A stretch of DNA of 64,000 bases from JAABTH01 sp964390725 (GCA_964390725.1 CAYMIW010000005.1:1-64000); one strand, 5' to 3'; positions 34,701 to 43,351 are shown, numbered from the stretch's first letter. Notes: generated by a model from the letters alone, not told the origin. Translations and numbers: made by a program.

Positions 34701-35267
34701 TTCGTAATCAATCAGTTCAATTTTCTGTACTTCGTGGGAGGTCCGAAAACCGTCAAAAAAGTGTAGAAACGGAACTCTTGTTTTTAAGGTGCTCAGGTGT
34801 GCAACAAGGGCCAGGTCCATAACTTCCTGAACAGAGTTGGAAGAGAGCAGGGCAAAACCGGTTTGCCTGGCTGCGTTAATATCGGAGTGATCACCGAAAA
34901 TTGATAAAGCATGGGTTGACAATGCCCTGGCCGAGACATGAAAGACAGTAGGCAGCAGTTCTCCTGATATTTTGTACATGTTTGGTATTTTCAGTAATAA
35001 ACCCTGTGAAGCGGTAAAAGTAGTGGTTAAAGCGCCGTTAACCAGCGAACCATGCACCGCGCCTGCTGCGCCGGCTTCAGACTGCATTGAAGCAACTTTC
35101 ATGGTTTGACCGAAAATGTTTTTTCTTCCATAAGCAGCCCATTCATCGCATACTTCCGCCATAGATGAAGATGGTGTGATAGGATATATGGCGGCTACAT
35201 CGCTCATGGCATACGCTATATAAGAAGCAGCCGTATTGCCGTCCATTGTTTCTACTTTTTTTGTCAT
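31740..35267 (-). CDS. nifJ: Pyruvate:ferredoxin (flavodoxin) oxidoreductase
   Basis: This 1175-residue single-chain PFOR interconverts pyruvate + CoA with acetyl-CoA + CO2 and reduced ferredoxin. The N-terminal domain has YPITPSS. Two 4Fe-4S motifs lie near 690 (CIQCNQCSFVCP) and 745 (CTGCGNCADICP). A further CAGCGE cysteine pair follows, then the thiamine-diphosphate motif GDGWAYDIGYGG near 970, and the YSNTGGQSSKSTPTG segment. Length is typical. It is a hallmark of anaerobic metabolism. The ATG has GGAGGG upstream. Confidence 0.97.
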   Translation of the reverse strand: MTKKVETMDGNTAASYIAYAMSDVAAIYPITPSSSMAEVCDEWAAYGRKNIFGQTMKVASMQSEAGAAGAVHGSLVNGALTTTFTASQGLLLKIPNMYKISGELLPTVFHVSARALSTHALSIFGDHSDINAARQTGFALLSSNSVQEVMDLALVAHLSTLKTRVPFLHFFDGFRTSHEVQKIELIDYEDIKKIVDWDAINAFRERALDPDNPHQRGTAQNPDIYFQNREAANQFYLDTPEKVAAVMEQVYKLTGRRYQLFDYYGAPDAKNVVICMGSACETIQETVDYLVKQGEKVGLLKVRLYRPFSRDHFLAALPKSCEKIAVLDRTKEPGALGEPLYEDVCTAFMEVKQTPLIIGGRYGLGSKEFNPCMAKAVFDNLDADNPKNHFTVGINDDVTHTSLAVPSCLHTSPEGTYRAKFYGLGSDGTVGANKNSIIIIGNNTDQYAQGYFVYDSKKSGGITVSHLRFGPKEIKSTYQIDQPDFVACHNPSFVTRYDVLDGIVDNGVFLLNSDWSPEDMETHLPVEMKQTIARKKLKFYNIDAFKIAGEIGLGGRINVIMQAAFFKLSGVIDSKLAFEQIEKMINKSYGKKGAEIVEKNVAAIYKGVEALEEVKYPDSWADATEGAVFTPEEAPQYVCDTIYPMTALKGDELPVSAFNPDGTVPTGTTRYEKRGIAINIPIWLSENCIQCNQCSFVCPHAAIRPYIARPEDLDGAPEEFKTVEGSSKDIKGYQYRIQVAPLDCTGCGNCADICPAKEKALIMKPLEEVKIVEDKNFRYAETLPEAELDIAPTTVRGSQFRKPLFEFSGSCAGCGETPYIKVITQLYGNRMIVANATGCSSIYGGNAPTVPYTIDSKGRGPAWASSLFEDNAEFGFGYSLAVNQRRAKLTEQVEELLKTPISNALKESLEKWLSVKEQGEESLKTADKVRELLEAEQGQAENTDLIKQIRSNASLLAKRSIWIFGGDGWAYDIGYGGLDHVIATGADVNILVLDTEVYSNTGGQSSKSTPTGAIAKFAAAGKEMRKKDLGLMAVTYGYVYVAMVSMGANKNQFMKALVEAEAYPGPSLIIAYSPCIAHGIDMSKSQREGKLAVESGYWPLFRYNPLLIEEGKNPFTLDSKEPKEDLRTFMMNEVRFKALKKEFPDRADVLFEKAEKDAKERLDMYRKMAEVKTGN

Positions 35268-35300
35268 AAAAAAACCCTCCAGATGTATGATTATTTTGAA

Positions 35301-35328
35301 AACGGTTAATTTAACAAATATTACCGTT
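35301..35328 (-). promoter_or_regulatory. Inverted repeat in the nifJ leader
   Basis: AACGGT (35301-35306) and ACCGTT (35323-35328), with further AAT/ATT matches inside, form an inverted repeat. It lies 34-61 bp before nifJ and just downstream of the predicted transcription start. It may be a repressor site or leader hairpin. Confidence 0.4.
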
Positions 35329-35343
35329 TATAATTGCTTTCTA

Positions 35344-35372
35344 ATATTATCACTTTGACTGATTTGTGACAA
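35344..35372 (-). promoter_or_regulatory. Sigma-A promoter of nifJ
   Basis: On the reverse strand TTGTCA (35367-35372), a 17-nt spacer and TAATAT (35344-35349) make a good promoter. Transcription would start near 35337, about 70 nt before the nifJ ATG. Confidence 0.6.
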
Positions 35373-35390
35373 GCTTGCCGGCCGGTATCA

Positions 35391-35412
35391 AGTCAACAGG
35401 GTAAAGTTGACT
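35391..35412. repeat. Inverted repeat between nifJ and the second alcohol dehydrogenase
   Basis: AGTCAAC (35391-35397) and GTTGACT (35406-35412) form a perfect 7-bp inverted repeat around 8 nt. It lies just upstream of the nifJ -35 and about 125 bp before the divergent alcohol dehydrogenase, so it could be an operator for either. Confidence 0.35.
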
Positions 35413-35534
35413 GTTCCCCCTCCAGAATTATTAATAGCACCCCCGGATTATTGAACCGGCTGAAGATTAACCTGTTCCAGAACTTGTTCCGGACAAAACA
35501 ATATGATATATCTGATCTGAGGTGATTATCAGGT

Positions 35535-36731
35535 ATGACAAACAAAAATAAGATAGAACGGGTAAGCAGTTATAAGGATTTCAGTATTAACCTGCCCACA
35601 AAAATTGAGATGGGAAATGGAATCCTGAACAAAGTTGGGGAACTGTGCCGGGAAATATGCAGCGGCAATAAAGTTTTTATAATCAGTGACCCTGTGCTTG
35701 AAGAAACAGGTATTCCTGGCAGGGTAAAAAAAATACTGGAGGAAAACCATTTTTACTGTACTCAATATACACAGGTAGAACCGAACCCCAAGGATGTTGA
35801 TTGTGAAGCAGGAGGAGAAGCAATACAGTCCTTCGGTGCAGATATTATTTTGGCGGTAGGTGGAGGGTCAGTGATTGATTCTGCAAAAGCGATTGCCCTT
35901 TTACAGGCCCATGGAGGGATTTTAAAGGATTACGAGGGGAAAGGAAAGGTTACCAGGCCGCTTATTCCTATCGTAGCGATTCCAACTACAGCAGGAACCG
36001 GATCGGAAGTAACAAGATCAGCAGTGATAACAGATAAAGCAAGATCTTTCAAGATGACTGTAAAAGATCTTATGCTGGCCCCGGCGTTGGCCATTATCGA
36101 TCCGGAAACCACCTATTCTCTCCCCCCTGGCTTAACTGCTTCAACAGGAATGGATGCCCTGGTTCATGCCCTGGAAGCATACACCTGCCGCCTGTCTAAC
36201 CCATTTGTTGAAATGCTGGCTGAAAAAGCGATGAAATTAATTTTCCCGGCACTTCCCCGGGTAGTAAAGAACGGTAATGATCGTGAAGGACGTTATCAGA
36301 TGATGCATGGTTCTCTCCTGGCAGGGCTGGCTTTTTCACATGCTGATGTTGCAGCAATTCACTGTATGGCAGAAGCACTGGGGGGGTTATACGATATACC
36401 GCATGGAGTGGCTAATTCAATTTTTTTACCGATTGTTTCTGATTATAATGCGCGGGAATGCCCTGAAAAATATGCCTTGGCTGCCGGAATTTGTGGATTA
36501 CCGGTAAAAGGCCTTAATAACACAAAGGCGGCAGAGTTATTTGTAAACGTACTGACCGGAATGGCTAAAGATATTGGCATCCCCCGCCTGGCTGATTTTC
36601 AGCAGGTTAATCCGGATCATTTTCCCCGCCTGGCGGCAGCTGCCCTGGCTAATGGCTCAACTCCCAGCAATTGCCGTGTTATCGGTAAAAGTGATTATCT
36701 TGACTTGTTCGAAGCGGCATACGCCCTTTAA
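35535..36731 (+). CDS. Iron-type alcohol dehydrogenase (second copy)
   Basis: This 398-residue group III alcohol dehydrogenase has GGGSVIDSAKA (nucleotide binding), GTGSEVTRSAVI and the metal ligands Asp and His in MDALVHALEAY. It also has the His of IHCMAEALGG and the final His in DIPHG. The metal site is therefore complete, unlike the copy at 5947-7131. The second His of the usual HxxxH is Glu (HCMAE), which may affect catalysis or specificity. Substrate unknown; an aldehyde/alcohol fermentation role is likely. The start is ATG with GAGGTGAT upstream. Confidence 0.92.
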   Translation: MTNKNKIERVSSYKDFSINLPTKIEMGNGILNKVGELCREICSGNKVFIISDPVLEETGIPGRVKKILEENHFYCTQYTQVEPNPKDVDCEAGGEAIQSFGADIILAVGGGSVIDSAKAIALLQAHGGILKDYEGKGKVTRPLIPIVAIPTTAGTGSEVTRSAVITDKARSFKMTVKDLMLAPALAIIDPETTYSLPPGLTASTGMDALVHALEAYTCRLSNPFVEMLAEKAMKLIFPALPRVVKNGNDREGRYQMMHGSLLAGLAFSHADVAAIHCMAEALGGLYDIPHGVANSIFLPIVSDYNARECPEKYALAAGICGLPVKGLNNTKAAELFVNVLTGMAKDIGIPRLADFQQVNPDHFPRLAAAALANGSTPSNCRVIGKSDYLDLFEAAYAL

Positions 36732-36819
36732 AATCTATTAATGTTCCCAAAGATAAAAGAAACTCCTGAGAATCTTTATATCGGGGAAGTTGCTAATTTT
36801 AATATGTTAAAATAGGAAT

Positions 36820-37560
36820 ATGATGAAAGAATCTGAAAGCTTCAGACAGCGTGTTATCCTTGTTGTTGAGGATGAAGAAGACATTGTCAGGCTGCTGACT
36901 TTTCACCTGGAGAAAGAAGGATACAGGGTTATAAGTGCTGCCAGCGGGGCAGAGGCTATAAACACTGCTTTCAATGATGTACCCGACCTGGTTATCCTTG
37001 ATATTATGCTTCCTGAGATGGACGGACTGGAAGTCTGCCGCAGGTTGCGAGGCAGTTCGACCACTGCCTCCGTGCCGGTAATGTTCTTATCTGCCCGTAA
37101 GGAAGAGTTTGACAAGGTACTGGGTCTTGAGCTCGGTGCCGACGACTACATGGTGAAACCTTTCAGTGTGCGTGAACTGGTGGCCAGGGTCAGGGCAATA
37201 ATCAGGCGCCTTGATTATAGTGCTCCGGCACGATCGAACGATCAAACGAAAACGGAAGAAGTTTTAGTAAGAGGTAATGTTGAGTTGTATCCTGAAAGGC
37301 ACCTGGTGACAGTTGGTGGTACAGAAAAAGTGTTGACCCATAAAGAGTTTCTTCTTTTGCAGCTTTTGATGACTAATGCAGGTAAAGTACTAACCCGCGA
37401 GCTGCTGCTCGACAGGGTGTGGGGGTATGAGGTTGAAATAGATACCCGTACTGTAGATGTTCATATGCGTTATTTGCGTCAAAAGATTGAGGAAAATCCT
37501 GCCAGGCCGCGTTACCTGGAAACAGTTCGCGGAGTTGGATATCGTTTTGCAGATAACTAA
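36820..37560 (+). CDS. phoP: PhoP/PhoB-type response regulator (OmpR family)
   Basis: This 246-residue regulator has a receiver domain (acidic pocket VEDEED, phosphoacceptor Asp61 in LDIMLPEMDG, Lys in VKPFSVREL). A winged-helix DNA-binding domain follows (about 145-245; TRELLLDRVWGYE, RTVDVHMRYLRQKIE). It is followed by a PhoR-like kinase and the pst operon, so control of phosphate starvation genes is very likely. The start is ATG at 36820 or 36823. PHO boxes before pstS are the expected targets. Confidence 0.93.
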   Translation: MMKESESFRQRVILVVEDEEDIVRLLTFHLEKEGYRVISAASGAEAINTAFNDVPDLVILDIMLPEMDGLEVCRRLRGSSTTASVPVMFLSARKEEFDKVLGLELGADDYMVKPFSVRELVARVRAIIRRLDYSAPARSNDQTKTEEVLVRGNVELYPERHLVTVGGTEKVLTHKEFLLLQLLMTNAGKVLTRELLLDRVWGYEVEIDTRTVDVHMRYLRQKIEENPARPRYLETVRGVGYRFADN

Positions 37561-37627
37561 TTAATTTAACTCATTGCCGGGTGTCAGTCAGCAATTTCAA
37601 TTAATATGCAGGGTTGGAGGATTACTT

Positions 37628-39409
37628 TTGGTCAGGGGTATACGAAAACGGGTAGTAGCTAATTATCTGCTGGTTATAGCCGTTACAGTATTGCTGATGG
37701 GGGCTTTATTTATATGGTTTTTAAACTATTCTTACATGAATACTTTACGGGATAATCTTTTCATCCAGGCCAGGCTGACTGTTGCCCTGGTTGAGGAAAT
37801 GAATGAACGAGGGGCTTCCCTGGATGAAATTGACCGGGTCTGTAAAAGCCTTGGTGAAGAGATCGGGGTGAGAATAACTTATATTGATGTTGATGGTACT
37901 GTTCTTGCCGATTCTGCCGAAAGCCCGGCCCTGATGGAAAATCACGGCTCCCGGCCTGAGGTTGTTGAGGCCCTGTCAGGTTTTAGGGGTTTTAAAGTGC
38001 GTTATAGCGCAACTTTGGATGAGCATATGCTATACCTGGCGGTTCCAGTAAAGGAAAACAATCTTGATCAAGGGTTGGATGAAAGTGGAGTTATTCGCCT
38101 TTCCCTGCCCCTGGTCGCTATCAATAAAGCAGTTTCCGATCTTGTTCTATACATTATTGCCGCTCTGCTTCTCTCTTCACTGGCAGCGTTAATCGCTTCC
38201 TATTTTATATCTTCAGGTATAACCGGACCAATTCTAAAGATCAGCAAAGCATCAAAAGCAATAGCTAAAGGCGATTATTACCCTTCCCTGGAAGTTAAGG
38301 GAAATGATGAACTCGTCGATCTTGCATTAAATATCAGGGAAATGGGAAAAGCACTTGATCAAAAAATCGAGCAAGTGATCAGGGAAAAGAATAAGTTGGA
38401 ATCCGTGGTATCTTCCATGGACAGTGGAATAATTTTTTTGGACAGCAAGCTCAGGGTTGAGCTGATTAATCCAGCAGCGGAAAACCTGTTTGAAGTAGAA
38501 CGTAACAAGGTTATTGGCAGCCCCGTGCGGAATATTATCCGTTATTATGCCCTTTATGAAAACCTTAAAGCAGCCTGTGCGGATGGTAAACCGCGGGTAT
38601 TGGAAATGAATCTTTATTATCCAAGAAATGCTTTTATTGAGACTTACATAAGGCCTATTCCCGAGAACAGTGTCCCGGCAATAAGTATTCTCCTTTTATT
38701 TCACGAGGTCAGTCACTTGCGTTCAGTGGAAAAGATGCGCAGTGATTTTGTAGCTAATGTTTCCCATGAATTGCGCACACCCCTGACCACTGTTCGTGGC
38801 TATACGGAAACCATATTGAATGAGAAGCTTTCCGGGGAGCAGCTTGAAGAATTCTTAGTAATTATTGAGCGCGAAACAAAAAGATTATCCAGCCTTATTG
38901 ATGACTTGCTTGATCTGTCTAAAATTGAAAATGAAAAAGCATATGTAAAGAAATATAAAATTAAACTTACTGATGTAATCTCCGCAGCTATAGGGAGAGT
39001 CAATAGTTTGGAAGAAGGAAAAAAGATTGTTATTGAGGGTAATTTCAGCGATTCTTCCCTCCAGGTAATGGGCAACAGGGAATGGCTTTGCCAGGCCGTG
39101 GTAAATATCCTTGAAAACAGCATTAAATATGGATCTAAAGAAGGACGAATCACGATCAATATTTACCCTGAAAAAAGTATGGCTGTTACTGAAATTATTG
39201 ATAACGGACCGGGCATTCCCGAAGCGGATCTGCCTTATGTATTTGAGCGTTTTTACAGGGTTGACAAGGGTCGCTCGCGAAAAAGCGGAGGAACCGGTCT
39301 GGGCCTTTCGATAGTTAAACATATCATGGAAGCCCATGAAGCTGATTATACCCTGGAAAGTAATGAAGAAACAGGCACAAGATTTTGTTTTAAACTTCCC
39401 CGCATTTGA
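37628..39409 (+). CDS. phoR: PhoR-type sensor histidine kinase
   Basis: This 593-residue membrane kinase has TM1 (about 8-30), an extracytoplasmic domain, TM2 (about 173-195), HAMP (about 196-245) and PAS (about 255-360). HisKA follows with His near 380 (VSHELRTPLT), then HATPase_c (DNGPGIP, GGTGLGLSIVKH). I use TTG 37628, which has TTGGAGGA 7 nt upstream. The longer frame from TTG 37574 would bury this SD and add 18 residues with no SD of their own. It is the partner of phoP and would sense phosphate status through the Pst/PhoU complex. Confidence 0.92.
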   Translation: MVRGIRKRVVANYLLVIAVTVLLMGALFIWFLNYSYMNTLRDNLFIQARLTVALVEEMNERGASLDEIDRVCKSLGEEIGVRITYIDVDGTVLADSAESPALMENHGSRPEVVEALSGFRGFKVRYSATLDEHMLYLAVPVKENNLDQGLDESGVIRLSLPLVAINKAVSDLVLYIIAALLLSSLAALIASYFISSGITGPILKISKASKAIAKGDYYPSLEVKGNDELVDLALNIREMGKALDQKIEQVIREKNKLESVVSSMDSGIIFLDSKLRVELINPAAENLFEVERNKVIGSPVRNIIRYYALYENLKAACADGKPRVLEMNLYYPRNAFIETYIRPIPENSVPAISILLLFHEVSHLRSVEKMRSDFVANVSHELRTPLTTVRGYTETILNEKLSGEQLEEFLVIIERETKRLSSLIDDLLDLSKIENEKAYVKKYKIKLTDVISAAIGRVNSLEEGKKIVIEGNFSDSSLQVMGNREWLCQAVVNILENSIKYGSKEGRITINIYPEKSMAVTEIIDNGPGIPEADLPYVFERFYRVDKGRSRKSGGTGLGLSIVKHIMEAHEADYTLESNEETGTRFCFKLPRI

Positions 39410-39444
39410 TTTTATCCATCAGAAATAATCCTTTTTATCACCCA

Positions 39445-39511
39445 TTTAACAATAATTCATATTTAACCTGGATTTAACCTGGATTTAACTTCACTTTCCT
39501 TTTGATTTAAC
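39445..39511 (+). promoter_or_regulatory. PHO box array upstream of pstS
   Basis: TTTAAC occurs at 39445, 39462, 39473, 39484 and 39506. The last four are in exact 11-bp phase, with a degenerate copy (TTTCCT) at 39495. Direct TT(A/T)AAC-like repeats at one-turn spacing are the known PhoP-binding arrangement in Bacillus. The array lies 50-115 bp before pstS. Confidence 0.85.
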
Positions 39512-39559
39512 CTCAATCATTTATTCTGAACCTGCTTAACAAATTATTTTAGGAGGAAA

Positions 39560-40522
39560 ATGATGAAACAGGTCAAGCAGTTAACTCTATTTGGATTGGT
39601 ATTGCTGGTTTTTATTATGCTTGTAACTGGTTGCGGTGGTCAGCAGGCAGTTGAAACTCCTGACAGTGGTGACAGCAGCCAGACGGATAATGTGAATAAT
39701 GAAACAGAAGCAATTGAGGGAACAATTATGATTGCCGGCTCAGATTCCGAGGTTAATCTGGTTACAAGGCTGGCAGAAGAATATATGAATGCCAACCCCA
39801 ATGTGTCAATTGCAGTTACCGGGGGAGGTTCCGGAGTTGGAATTTCTTCATTAATTGATGGTGATATTGATATAGCGAACTCGTCACGCCCGATGAAAGA
39901 TGAAGAAATTGAAGCACTTAAGGCAAACCAGGGTCAAGACGTATACGCGGTTCGTTTTGCAGTAGACGGGGTTGCCGTGGTGGTTAATGGCAATAACCCT
40001 GTCGCTGAACTTACTGTTGATCAGGTCGGTGCTATTTACCGCGGAGAAATTACTAACTGGACTGAAGTAGGTGGAGATAATTTGCCTATAACCCTTTATG
40101 GCCGTCAGAGTACCTCCGGAACCTATGTTTTCTTTATGGAACTGGTTGTGCAAGCTGACTACTCTCCGGAAATGCGTAACCTGGCCGGTACATCTGATAT
40201 TGTTGAAGCCGTAGCCGGTGATGCCGGGGGTATTGGATATGCTGCCATAGGCTATGCCGATCGTGATGGAATAAAAGCCTTAAACATTGCAGGATCCGAA
40301 GGTGCCGAAGCTTATAATCCAACAGTTCTTGAGAATGTAACAAGCGGGAACTACCCATTAACCCGACCTCTATACCAGTTTGTAGCGGGTAAACCATCGG
40401 GAGCAATTCTTGATTTTTTCCTTTTTGAAACCGGTGCAGCAGGCGAGACAATTGTTCTGGAAGAAGGGTTTTATCCGATTACAGCTGCTGATATTGATTT
40501 TAACAAGGCTGCCCTGGAGTAG
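39560..40522 (+). CDS. pstS: Phosphate ABC transporter substrate-binding lipoprotein
   Basis: This 320-residue extracellular phosphate receptor has a lipoprotein signal with lipobox LVTGC (Cys25). A short Ser/Asn/Thr-rich linker and a PBP-like fold follow. Phosphate-contacting segments GSDSE, GGGSGVGISSLIDGDIDIANSSRPM and GRQSTSGTYVFF are recognisable. AGGAGG precedes the ATG. It is the first pst gene and should be the most highly expressed, given the hairpin between pstS and pstC. Confidence 0.95.
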   Translation: MMKQVKQLTLFGLVLLVFIMLVTGCGGQQAVETPDSGDSSQTDNVNNETEAIEGTIMIAGSDSEVNLVTRLAEEYMNANPNVSIAVTGGGSGVGISSLIDGDIDIANSSRPMKDEEIEALKANQGQDVYAVRFAVDGVAVVVNGNNPVAELTVDQVGAIYRGEITNWTEVGGDNLPITLYGRQSTSGTYVFFMELVVQADYSPEMRNLAGTSDIVEAVAGDAGGIGYAAIGYADRDGIKALNIAGSEGAEAYNPTVLENVTSGNYPLTRPLYQFVAGKPSGAILDFFLFETGAAGETIVLEEGFYPITAADIDFNKAALE

Positions 40523-40562
40523 AAAAACTTCCTGTATAAGGGAGTCCTTTATTATATGGCAA

Positions 40563-40604
40563 ACCCTGTGCCCTGCATTTATGAATAATGACGGGGCGCA
40601 GGGT
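40563..40604 (+). promoter_or_regulatory. Intercistronic hairpin pstS-pstC
   Basis: ACCCTGTGCCC (40563-40573) pairs with GGGCGCAGGGT (40594-40604), 11 bp with one G-U, around a 20-nt loop. There is no T tract. It probably stabilises the pstS message or limits read-through to the permease genes. Confidence 0.55.
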
Positions 40605-40657
40605 GCATTAATTACCGGTGCTCGGGCAAATCGGGACCTTCAGAAAGGAGAATTGCT

Positions 40658-41536
40658 TTGCATTCCCGGACCGAAACAATAATGAGAGTAATATTTTGGG
40701 CAAGTGGTATTGCGATAATTGTTTTTTTAATTGGCATTCTATTTACACTGCTTTCAAATAGTATCCCCGCTTTGGGTGAAATCGGGATCAAACCTTTCTT
40801 TGCCCCGGGTTTGTGGAGACCAGGTGCCTATGGTGAACCAACTTATAGCATTAATAATTTTATTATGGGGACTTTCATGGTTACTGCCGGTGCTCTTGTC
40901 TTTGCAGTTCCGTTAGGGGTTGCAGCAGCGGCTTATCTGGCCGAGATAGCATCTCCCTGGGAAAGGGAATTTTTTAAGCCGATAGTGGAAGTGCTGGCCG
41001 GTATCCCCTCTGTTGTTCTCGGTTTTATCGGGCTGGTTGTTCTTGCTCCGCTGATTGCCAGGGTGTTTGGTGTACCGAGCGGTATAAATGCTTTAAACGG
41101 GGCGATATTAGTCGGAATTATGGCTTTGCCTACTATTATAACCCTGGCAGAGGATGCGATAACAGCAGTTCCCAGGGAGTACAGGCACGCTTCTCTGGCT
41201 TTGGGAGGGACCCGCTGGCAAACAATCTGGAAAGTAACAATTCCCGCAGCTTTCTCCGGTATTATTGCCGCCGCAATGCTGGGTATGGGCAGGGCTATAG
41301 GTGAGACGATGACAGTATTGATGGTAACCGGTAATATGATTGCCCGGCCTTCATCATTTCTAGATTCAGTAAGGACATTAAGTGCTGCGGTAGCAATAGA
41401 TATTGGCGATGTTGTTTTTGGATCGGTTCATTTTCATGCCCTTTTTGTCGTCGGGCTGGTACTGTTTATAATTACATTTATCGTTAATCTGTTGGCCGAT
41501 ATTTTGATCCATCGCAAGCCGGAGGTGAACAAATGA
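40658..41536 (+). CDS. pstC: Phosphate ABC transporter permease PstC
   Basis: This 292-residue inner membrane permease has six helices and the cytoplasmic EAA loop (EYRHASLALGGTRWQTIWKVTIPAAFSGI region). GIPSVVLGFIGLVVLAP is characteristic. The start is TTG at 40658, 7 nt after AAAGGAG. Its last four bases overlap pstA (ATGA), indicating translational coupling. Confidence 0.95.
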   Translation: MHSRTETIMRVIFWASGIAIIVFLIGILFTLLSNSIPALGEIGIKPFFAPGLWRPGAYGEPTYSINNFIMGTFMVTAGALVFAVPLGVAAAAYLAEIASPWEREFFKPIVEVLAGIPSVVLGFIGLVVLAPLIARVFGVPSGINALNGAILVGIMALPTIITLAEDAITAVPREYRHASLALGGTRWQTIWKVTIPAAFSGIIAAAMLGMGRAIGETMTVLMVTGNMIARPSSFLDSVRTLSAAVAIDIGDVVFGSVHFHALFVVGLVLFIITFIVNLLADILIHRKPEVNK

Positions 41537-42420
41537 AAAATATCACTTCAAAAAGCAGGGTCCGGGAATGGCGCGGTTCCGAGGTTATTGGTTACTGGTT
41601 GCTCAGGCTTTCTCTTCTCCTGGTATTGATCATTCTCGGCTTGATATTATTTGATATCGTGATCAAGGGGGCAGGGGTTATTAATTGGGAATTTATAACA
41701 TCTTCCCCGAGAAGCGGTATGACCGAGGGTGGAATTTTCCCGGCCCTGGTGGGTACTGTTTATGTGACTATTATTACTATTGCTTTTGCCGTGCCACTGG
41801 GAGTAGCAGCAGCAATTTATCTCAATGAGTATGCTCTCCAGGGGCGTTTTACCAGGTTGATCAGATTGTCCCTGCGCAACCTGGCCGGGGTGCCGTCGAT
41901 AGTATTTGGTTTATTCGGTATGGCCGTTTTTGTAAAAATGTTTGGTTTTGGTCCTTCCCTGATAGCTGCAGGTTTTACACTGGGCTTACTGACACTGCCG
42001 GTTACGGTAACTGCTGCAGAAGAAGCGCTGATTACGGTTCCCCGTGCTTATCGGGCCGGAGCGTTCGCCCTGGGGGCAACAAGGTGGCAGGTGGTTCGTT
42101 CAGTAGTGCTGCCAAGGGCAATTCCCGGTATACTGACCGGGACGATACTCGGTCTAGCCAGGGCTGCCGGGGAAACAGCACCCATATTGGCAACAGGGGC
42201 AGCATTCTTTTTGCCTTTCCTGCCCGATTCGGTAAAAAGCCAGTTTATGGCCCTGCCCTACCATCTCTTTATCATGTCAACCCAGCATCATAATTTAGCA
42301 GTAGTGCGCCCGATAGCATATGGAACTGCCCTGGTGCTTGTAGTTCTCGTTTGCATGCTCAACCTGGTCGCTGTTCTGTTGAGAAAGAGATACCGGGGTA
42401 GAGTTGAAAAAGGGTTGTAG
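41533..42420 (+). CDS. pstA: Phosphate ABC transporter permease PstA
   Basis: This 295-residue permease pairs with PstC. It has six helices, GVPSIVFGLFGMAVF, and an EAA loop in the AYRAGAFALGATRWQVVRSVVLPRAIPGI region. The start overlaps the pstC stop. Length and motifs are typical. Confidence 0.95.
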   Translation: MKNITSKSRVREWRGSEVIGYWLLRLSLLLVLIILGLILFDIVIKGAGVINWEFITSSPRSGMTEGGIFPALVGTVYVTIITIAFAVPLGVAAAIYLNEYALQGRFTRLIRLSLRNLAGVPSIVFGLFGMAVFVKMFGFGPSLIAAGFTLGLLTLPVTVTAAEEALITVPRAYRAGAFALGATRWQVVRSVVLPRAIPGILTGTILGLARAAGETAPILATGAAFFLPFLPDSVKSQFMALPYHLFIMSTQHHNLAVVRPIAYGTALVLVVLVCMLNLVAVLLRKRYRGRVEKGL

Positions 42421-42476
42421 GGTAGAAAGTGTAACGGATATACATATATAAGAAATAAGGCGTAAGGAGACATAAT

Positions 42477-43325
42477 ATGCAAATATTTAATATGGGAATC
42501 AGCAGTGCAAGTAGCTTGGGAAAAGATGCGGTCCTCCAGTCGAAGGTTTTAATGGATGAAAGCGTCAGCGCTAATTGCGAGGTAAGGGTTGAACATCTGA
42601 ATTTCTTTTATGGATCTAAACAGGCCCTTTTTGATGTCAGCATTGAAATTAAAGAAAAAGGGGTTGCTGCCCTGATTGGGCCTTCCGGTTGCGGCAAGTC
42701 AACTTTCCTCCGGGTTTTAAACCGTATGAACGATTTAATATCAGGAACAAGGATGGAAGGCAGTATAACAATTCATAACCAGGATATTTATTCTCCCGGT
42801 GTGGATGTGGTGGAGCTGCGTAAAAAAGTAGGTATGGTTTTTCAACAACCAAATCCTTTTCCCAAAAGTATTTACGATAATATAGCCTATGGTCCTAGAA
42901 TCCATGGAGTTAAAAATAGGAGACAGCTCGATCAGGTCGTTGAGGAAAGTCTCAGGGGAGGTGCTCTATGGGATGAAGTAAAAGACAGGCTTTACGAGCC
43001 GGCTTTGGCTTTATCCGGTGGACAGCAGCAGCGGCTTTGCATTGCCCGGGCCCTGGCGGTCCAGCCAAGAGTTCTCCTGATGGACGAACCAACATCAGCT
43101 GTGGATCCAATTGCTACCCAGAGAATTGAGGATTTGATCAGGGATCTCTGTCAGGACTATACAATTATAATTGTTACTCATAACATGCAGCAGGCAGCCC
43201 GTATATCAGATAACACGGGATTTTTTCTACAGGGCGAAATGGTTGAATGGGCAAAAACATCAAAAATATTTACCAAGCCCGAAGATCAACGGACTGAAGA
43301 CTATATCACCGGGCGTTTCGGATAA
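42477..43325 (+). CDS. pstB: Phosphate ABC transporter ATP-binding protein PstB
   Basis: This 282-residue ATPase powers phosphate import. Walker A GPSGCGKST is near residue 70, the Q-loop lies in VGMVFQQPNPFP, the signature is LSGGQQQRL, and Walker B is LLMDEPTSAVD. The first 35 residues are a non-conserved extension. The start ATG has AAGGAGA upstream; an internal ATG at 42492 is possible. Confidence 0.95.
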   Translation: MQIFNMGISSASSLGKDAVLQSKVLMDESVSANCEVRVEHLNFFYGSKQALFDVSIEIKEKGVAALIGPSGCGKSTFLRVLNRMNDLISGTRMEGSITIHNQDIYSPGVDVVELRKKVGMVFQQPNPFPKSIYDNIAYGPRIHGVKNRRQLDQVVEESLRGGALWDEVKDRLYEPALALSGGQQQRLCIARALAVQPRVLLMDEPTSAVDPIATQRIEDLIRDLCQDYTIIIVTHNMQQAARISDNTGFFLQGEMVEWAKTSKIFTKPEDQRTEDYITGRFG

Positions 43326-43351
43326 ACCCGGCAAAAGGAGATAGGCTAAAT

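Noticed and set aside
35304..35316. Possible Rex site near nifJ (GTTAATTTAACAA)
   Set aside because: The half-sites are 1 bp apart instead of the 4 expected for clostridial Rex, so it does not fit the consensus.
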